Below, one piece after another: positions 60,126 to 64,000 of a DNA stretch of 64,000 nt. The notes beneath the pieces are model-generated. The model did no database searches and was not told the origin of the DNA. It saw only the letters and a program-made list of their open reading frames with translations. The position numbers were made by a program, and so were the translations under genes. Source of the DNA: Sulfurimonas sp. (GTDB lineage: Bacteria; Campylobacterota; Campylobacteria; Campylobacterales; Sulfurimonadaceae); contig NZ_JAQTLH010000001.1 of the NCBI RefSeq assembly GCF_028714975.1, positions 248,001-312,000 of the forward strand, in the 5' to 3' direction. The first letter of the stretch is position 1. Each line of letters opens with the position of its first letter.

Positions 60126-62034
60126 CTTTTACGGAGTCAAAAAGCTCTTCTTTCTCAATCAAAGTAGCTTTTGGCGGGGAGATATAGTAGCCTTGCATAA
60201 AGTCGACATTTAACTCAACCAGCTTATCAAAAACATTTTTCGAGTGAACAAACTCGGCGACTGTTTGCATATTGCTCTGCGAAGCAAAGTGGATGATGCT
60301 CTTTGCAACTTTGTAATCTTTAATGTTTTTATCGATATTTTTGATTAGTGAGCCGTCTATTTTAAGGTAGTTTGCCTCTATGTCGATAATGGTTTTAAAG
60401 TTTGAGTAGCCGCTTCCAAAGTCGTCTATGGAGACTTTTGCTCCCAAAGAGTGAAGCAGATTTGTTTTGGTTTTAAAGAGTTCTACATCATCTATCTCAT
60501 CACTCTCAAGTATCTCAAAAGTAACGCTGGATGCCAACTCCGGATTGCTTTTGAGATGTTTGATAATCGTCTCTTCAATGTCTGCATTGATAAGGTCTGA
60601 AAAATTTATATTTACGCTTATATTTTTTTTACTCTCTTTTAGTTTATCAAAAACAATTTGTAAAATTCTCTGAGTAAGTTTATAGTGCATATTTGTCCCT
60701 TTTATTTGAGGCAAAAACTCAAAAGGGGTAACGACTCTCCCATCGGCTGCTATTATCCTAACCAGTGCTTCATACTTGTAAATCTCACATTTTTTGTAAT
60801 CATATATCGGCTGATAGTAGCATGTAACTCTATCTTCATCAAGTGCTTCTTTTACAAAACTTATGTCTTTTGAGCTGTCATTTTTTTCAGAGATTGATTT
60901 TTCATCATAAATCTCTATCCTGTTTCTTCCGTTTTTCTTTGCATTATAGAGCATTTTATCCGCTATTTTAATAGCTTCGTGCAGATTTTTTTCTAATGCC
61001 GGATGTTTATGCAGACCGATGGAGACACTTAAGCCGATTTCATTGCCCTCATAAAAATAATCTCTTGAAGAGATACTCTCCTTAATCCTTTCGCACACTT
61101 GCAGTGCAGAGCCGCTTCTGTTATGGATAAGCAGTAAAAACTCCTCTCCGCCGTATCTGACAAGTATGTCGCTGGCTCTGATGGAAGCTTTAAATATTTT
61201 ACTGGCTTGAACAAGCACAAAGTCACCTGCTTGATGCCCGTAAATATCGTTTATGGATTTAAACTTATCAAGATCTAACATAGCAATACTGTAATTATTT
61301 AGATTTATGACATTTTGCAGCTCTTCGAGGTAGTTTCTGTTAAATGTATTTGTAAGCGGATCCGTAAATACTCTTTTTCTTGTAGCAAAATAGTGAAAAA
61401 GCTGCATAGCTATCATAGCCATAAAGAGAACTACGACAATTATTAAAATAATAAAAAAGTTCTCTAAAGGCTTAATCGATTGCAGAATTATATCTTGGAT
61501 TTTTGTCGTGATATCGACGCTAAAAAGAGCGGCTACTTCATTGTTGATTATTATGGGATGAAGAAGAGTTATATAGAGATTTTCTATATCCTTTTGTTTT
61601 AAAATCACGGGTTTTTTAGTACTATATACATCAAAATACTCATTTTGAGTAACATCAAATTTTTGGTAAAAACTTGCTTTGTCTGTTTTTGAAGCATCTA
61701 AGATAAATCTAAATTTGTTTTTCTCGTCTTTATATAGTATATAGGCATATTTTATATTTGCCGTCATAATCAAAGAGATAATATCTTCATATTTTTTTGC
61801 GTTCTCTTCTTCCATAAAAGCATTTAGCAGTTCATCGGAATTTCTGATATTTAGAGATGTCGTAAAATCTCTCTGCACTGCATTTAGTATGGTTGAGATC
61901 TGCTCTATCTGATCTGTTTCAATGCGATTGTAAACATCCTCTTTTGTTGTTTTGATATTGCTGTATATGTAGACGAAAAATAGACCTAAAACCAGAAGAA
62001 GAAAAAAGATAAAAAAATCTTTGCTCTTTACCAT
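60118..62034 (-). CDS. Membrane GGDEF-EAL protein with periplasmic sensor region
   Basis: Two TMs; RYGGEEF; YEALVRI; FEILESDEID; DDFGSGYSNF; AEFV; QGYY. Confidence 0.93.
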   Translation of the reverse strand: MVKSKDFFIFFLLLVLGLFFVYIYSNIKTTKEDVYNRIETDQIEQISTILNAVQRDFTTSLNIRNSDELLNAFMEEENAKKYEDIISLIMTANIKYAYILYKDEKNKFRFILDASKTDKASFYQKFDVTQNEYFDVYSTKKPVILKQKDIENLYITLLHPIIINNEVAALFSVDITTKIQDIILQSIKPLENFFIILIIVVVLFMAMIAMQLFHYFATRKRVFTDPLTNTFNRNYLEELQNVINLNNYSIAMLDLDKFKSINDIYGHQAGDFVLVQASKIFKASIRASDILVRYGGEEFLLLIHNRSGSALQVCERIKESISSRDYFYEGNEIGLSVSIGLHKHPALEKNLHEAIKIADKMLYNAKKNGRNRIEIYDEKSISEKNDSSKDISFVKEALDEDRVTCYYQPIYDYKKCEIYKYEALVRIIAADGRVVTPFEFLPQIKGTNMHYKLTQRILQIVFDKLKESKKNISVNINFSDLINADIEETIIKHLKSNPELASSVTFEILESDEIDDVELFKTKTNLLHSLGAKVSIDDFGSGYSNFKTIIDIEANYLKIDGSLIKNIDKNIKDYKVAKSIIHFASQSNMQTVAEFVHSKNVFDKLVELNVDFMQGYYISPPKATLIEKEELFDSVKAI

Positions 62035-62456
62035 ATCTTATCCTCAACATAATCATCCAGTTTATCCGAGACTATTATTGATTGTGCTTTTGCTCTAGGC
62101 GCAATTATAACGATATTGGGTCTGCCTTTTTTCCAAAAAATAGCACCGAAGCTTTGCGGAACCTCTTTTAAAAGAGCATAGTCAAGTACGAAAATCGCTT
62201 TTTCATGGCAAGTTTTGTCTAGGTTTTTTTTATTTTCCAAGATAAGGAGTGTGGCATCTTTGCAATAAGCCGTTGTTGCATAAGAGCCTTTTTTATCAAA
62301 CTCTTCAATCAGCTCTTTATCATCGGACCAGATAACCAGCCCTTTTTTCATAGAGATATTTGCAAATATTTTTTCTAATATCTCAGCTTTTATAGCATGC
62401 GTATTATCCGCAAAAGCTAAAGCGATTAAAAAAAATACCCCGATTACAGTTCTCAT
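62028..62456 (-). CDS. Small secreted/periplasmic hypothetical protein (YfiR-like in context)
   Basis: Signal peptide MRTVIGVFFLIALAFA; 142 aa; overlaps the start of the GGDEF-EAL gene and abuts the TonB receptor stop. Confidence 0.65.
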   Translation of the reverse strand: MRTVIGVFFLIALAFADNTHAIKAEILEKIFANISMKKGLVIWSDDKELIEEFDKKGSYATTAYCKDATLLILENKKNLDKTCHEKAIFVLDYALLKEVPQSFGAIFWKKGRPNIVIIAPRAKAQSIIVSDKLDDYVEDKIW

Positions 62457-64000
62457 CTAAAAAGTGTACTCCAGCGTAAAAATAGCTCTTCTCTCTATCG
62501 CTGAGGTAAAGATACCGTTTATATTTGACTGGCTTGCTTTGTCAAATATATTTTCGCCCTTTATCTTTAAGTCTAAATTTTTGTCGTAATGGTATATGGC
62601 ACCTGCCGTGTAGTCATATCCCGCATCTATTTTATAGCCCATCACATCTATGTATGAAGATCTATATACAAGCTCATTATAGAAGTCAAATCTACCGACT
62701 TTGTTAAATAGCTGCACTAACGCACCGTTGTCCGAACTAAGATGAGCTTTGTCTTTATCGGCAATAAAATATTCCACAAAAAGTTTATTGTCTTCATCAA
62801 ATTTATATTTTGTGTTTACAAAGAGTTGCCTAAAATCGGCAGTGTCGGGATTATTTATATATCTGCTGTTAGCCCTGTCGAATGCGATACCGTTTTTGCT
62901 TTTAGCTTCACCCACTCCCAGAGTAAGAGTTAGCGCATCTTTTTTGTACTCACCCTCAATTTTTAATAGATTACCGGTAGTAGCTTCTAGGTTTGGATTT
63001 GGATAGTAAAACGGGGAGAAAGTCGTCTGTGCAAATATCGGGTAGGTATAATTTTTTTGAGCAAAAAATTTAATTGAAAAATCCTCTCTAAGTTGCCCGT
63101 TGTAAGCAAAACGAATCAATTTTTGTGTAGCTGATTCGCTCATGTAGTTTTTGTAGTAGTCAACTTTTGTGCCGAGTGTTATAGAGTGATACTTATTGAA
63201 TTTATATTCATCTTCTATGTAGAGCATATAGATATCAAGATCTCTTGGTCCGACTATTACGGTTTTATCTACGCCGTTGCTCTTAAATTCGTCAAGGAAA
63301 AACTCTTTAAATCTAGCCTCTGTACCTACTAAAATATAGTTATCCCCATAAACGAATCTTTTTTCCAAAGTAGCACTGTTTGTTCGTGAGCCGTTTTTAA
63401 TAAGTAAATCATAAGCTTTCGTTCTGTCTTGCAGAGTCATGCCCATGCTGTCCGAGTTGCTTACTCTTACCTCTTCATAATCGCTTCCAAAAACAAATTT
63501 TATATTATTGTCAAAATATTTTGTAAAGCTTATATACATATTTTTTGTGTCAAGATAACCGCCTCTGACCGCCGGACCAAAACCGGCAAAAATATCACTT
63601 TTTTCTCCTCCGGCGCCAAGCTCTACTAAAAAGTCATCCTCTTTTTGCAGACTGACATAAGATTGAACTCTTTTGCCGTCTCTTGAGAATTTGGCGCCGT
63701 TTGTACCTGTATGTTTATCATAGTTACTTATCCCGACATCAATATTTGCCAGATATGAGTATCCGTCAAGCTTTTTTGCCTCTATAAGCTGAGCTCTGCC
63801 GCCGCCGCTTTCTGAGTTTATAGAAGTTTGCAAGACCGTTGCATCTTCTCTTGAGGGATCTTTTGTATACATTCTTATGGTCATATTGCCGGGTTCACCG
63901 CCAAAGGAGATAGAGTTTGAAGCTTGGTATATCTCGATATGGTCTATAAAATTTAGTCCTATTTTTCCGTACTGAGTCATCGCAGTTCCGGCAGTTAAGG
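62457..64000 (-). CDS. TonB-dependent outer-membrane receptor (5' end outside window)
   Basis: Plug end IDHIEIYQASNSISFGGEPGNMTIRMYTK, beta-barrel repeats, C-terminal aromatic IFTLEYTF. Frame remains open to the window edge (LTAGTAMTQYG). Confidence 0.88.
   Translation of the reverse strand, partial: LTAGTAMTQYGKIGLNFIDHIEIYQASNSISFGGEPGNMTIRMYTKDPSREDATVLQTSINSESGGGRAQLIEAKKLDGYSYLANIDVGISNYDKHTGTNGAKFSRDGKRVQSYVSLQKEDDFLVELGAGGEKSDIFAGFGPAVRGGYLDTKNMYISFTKYFDNNIKFVFGSDYEEVRVSNSDSMGMTLQDRTKAYDLLIKNGSRTNSATLEKRFVYGDNYILVGTEARFKEFFLDEFKSNGVDKTVIVGPRDLDIYMLYIEDEYKFNKYHSITLGTKVDYYKNYMSESATQKLIRFAYNGQLREDFSIKFFAQKNYTYPIFAQTTFSPFYYPNPNLEATTGNLLKIEGEYKKDALTLTLGVGEAKSKNGIAFDRANSRYINNPDTADFRQLFVNTKYKFDEDNKLFVEYFIADKDKAHLSSDNGALVQLFNKVGRFDFYNELVYRSSYIDVMGYKIDAGYDYTAGAIYHYDKNLDLKIKGENIFDKASQSNINGIFTSAIERRAIFTLEYTF

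Overview
This 64 kb window is a chromosomal core segment of a Campylobacterota (Epsilonproteobacteria) genome, probably Sulfurimonas/Sulfuricurvum-like. The assignment is by gene content and synteny only (rpmH-rnpA-yidD-yidC-jag-mnmE; cheY-prmA-ftsH-psd-like; serS-pflB; rppH-lysC-hobA-holB-folP); no search was run. Most of it is dense housekeeping sequence. I saw no CRISPR array, prophage, transposase, rRNA or tRNA. Signalling genes are frequent: four GGDEF proteins (two also EAL), a CetA/CetB-like energy-taxis pair, CheY, an orphan HPt protein and an orphan PDC sensor. The main items for follow-up are: (1) rnpA, whose conserved N-terminus has no ATG/GTG/TTG start and overlaps rpmH, implying an ATT start or a -1 shift on an A6 run; (2) a leader repeat placed in the same orientation upstream of clpB, hisA and dnaK; (3) an 18-bp perfect palindrome forming mirrored TATAAT boxes between metF and serB; (4) a TonB receptor / small periplasmic protein / GGDEF-EAL cassette at the right edge; (5) a substrate-binding protein translationally coupled to a diguanylate cyclase; (6) a Psd-family protein that lacks the pyruvoyl-forming Gly-Ser; (7) an HspR/HAIR-like inverted repeat on the grpE-dnaK promoter; (8) an 11-bp inverted repeat between a marR gene and its divergent RND efflux operon.
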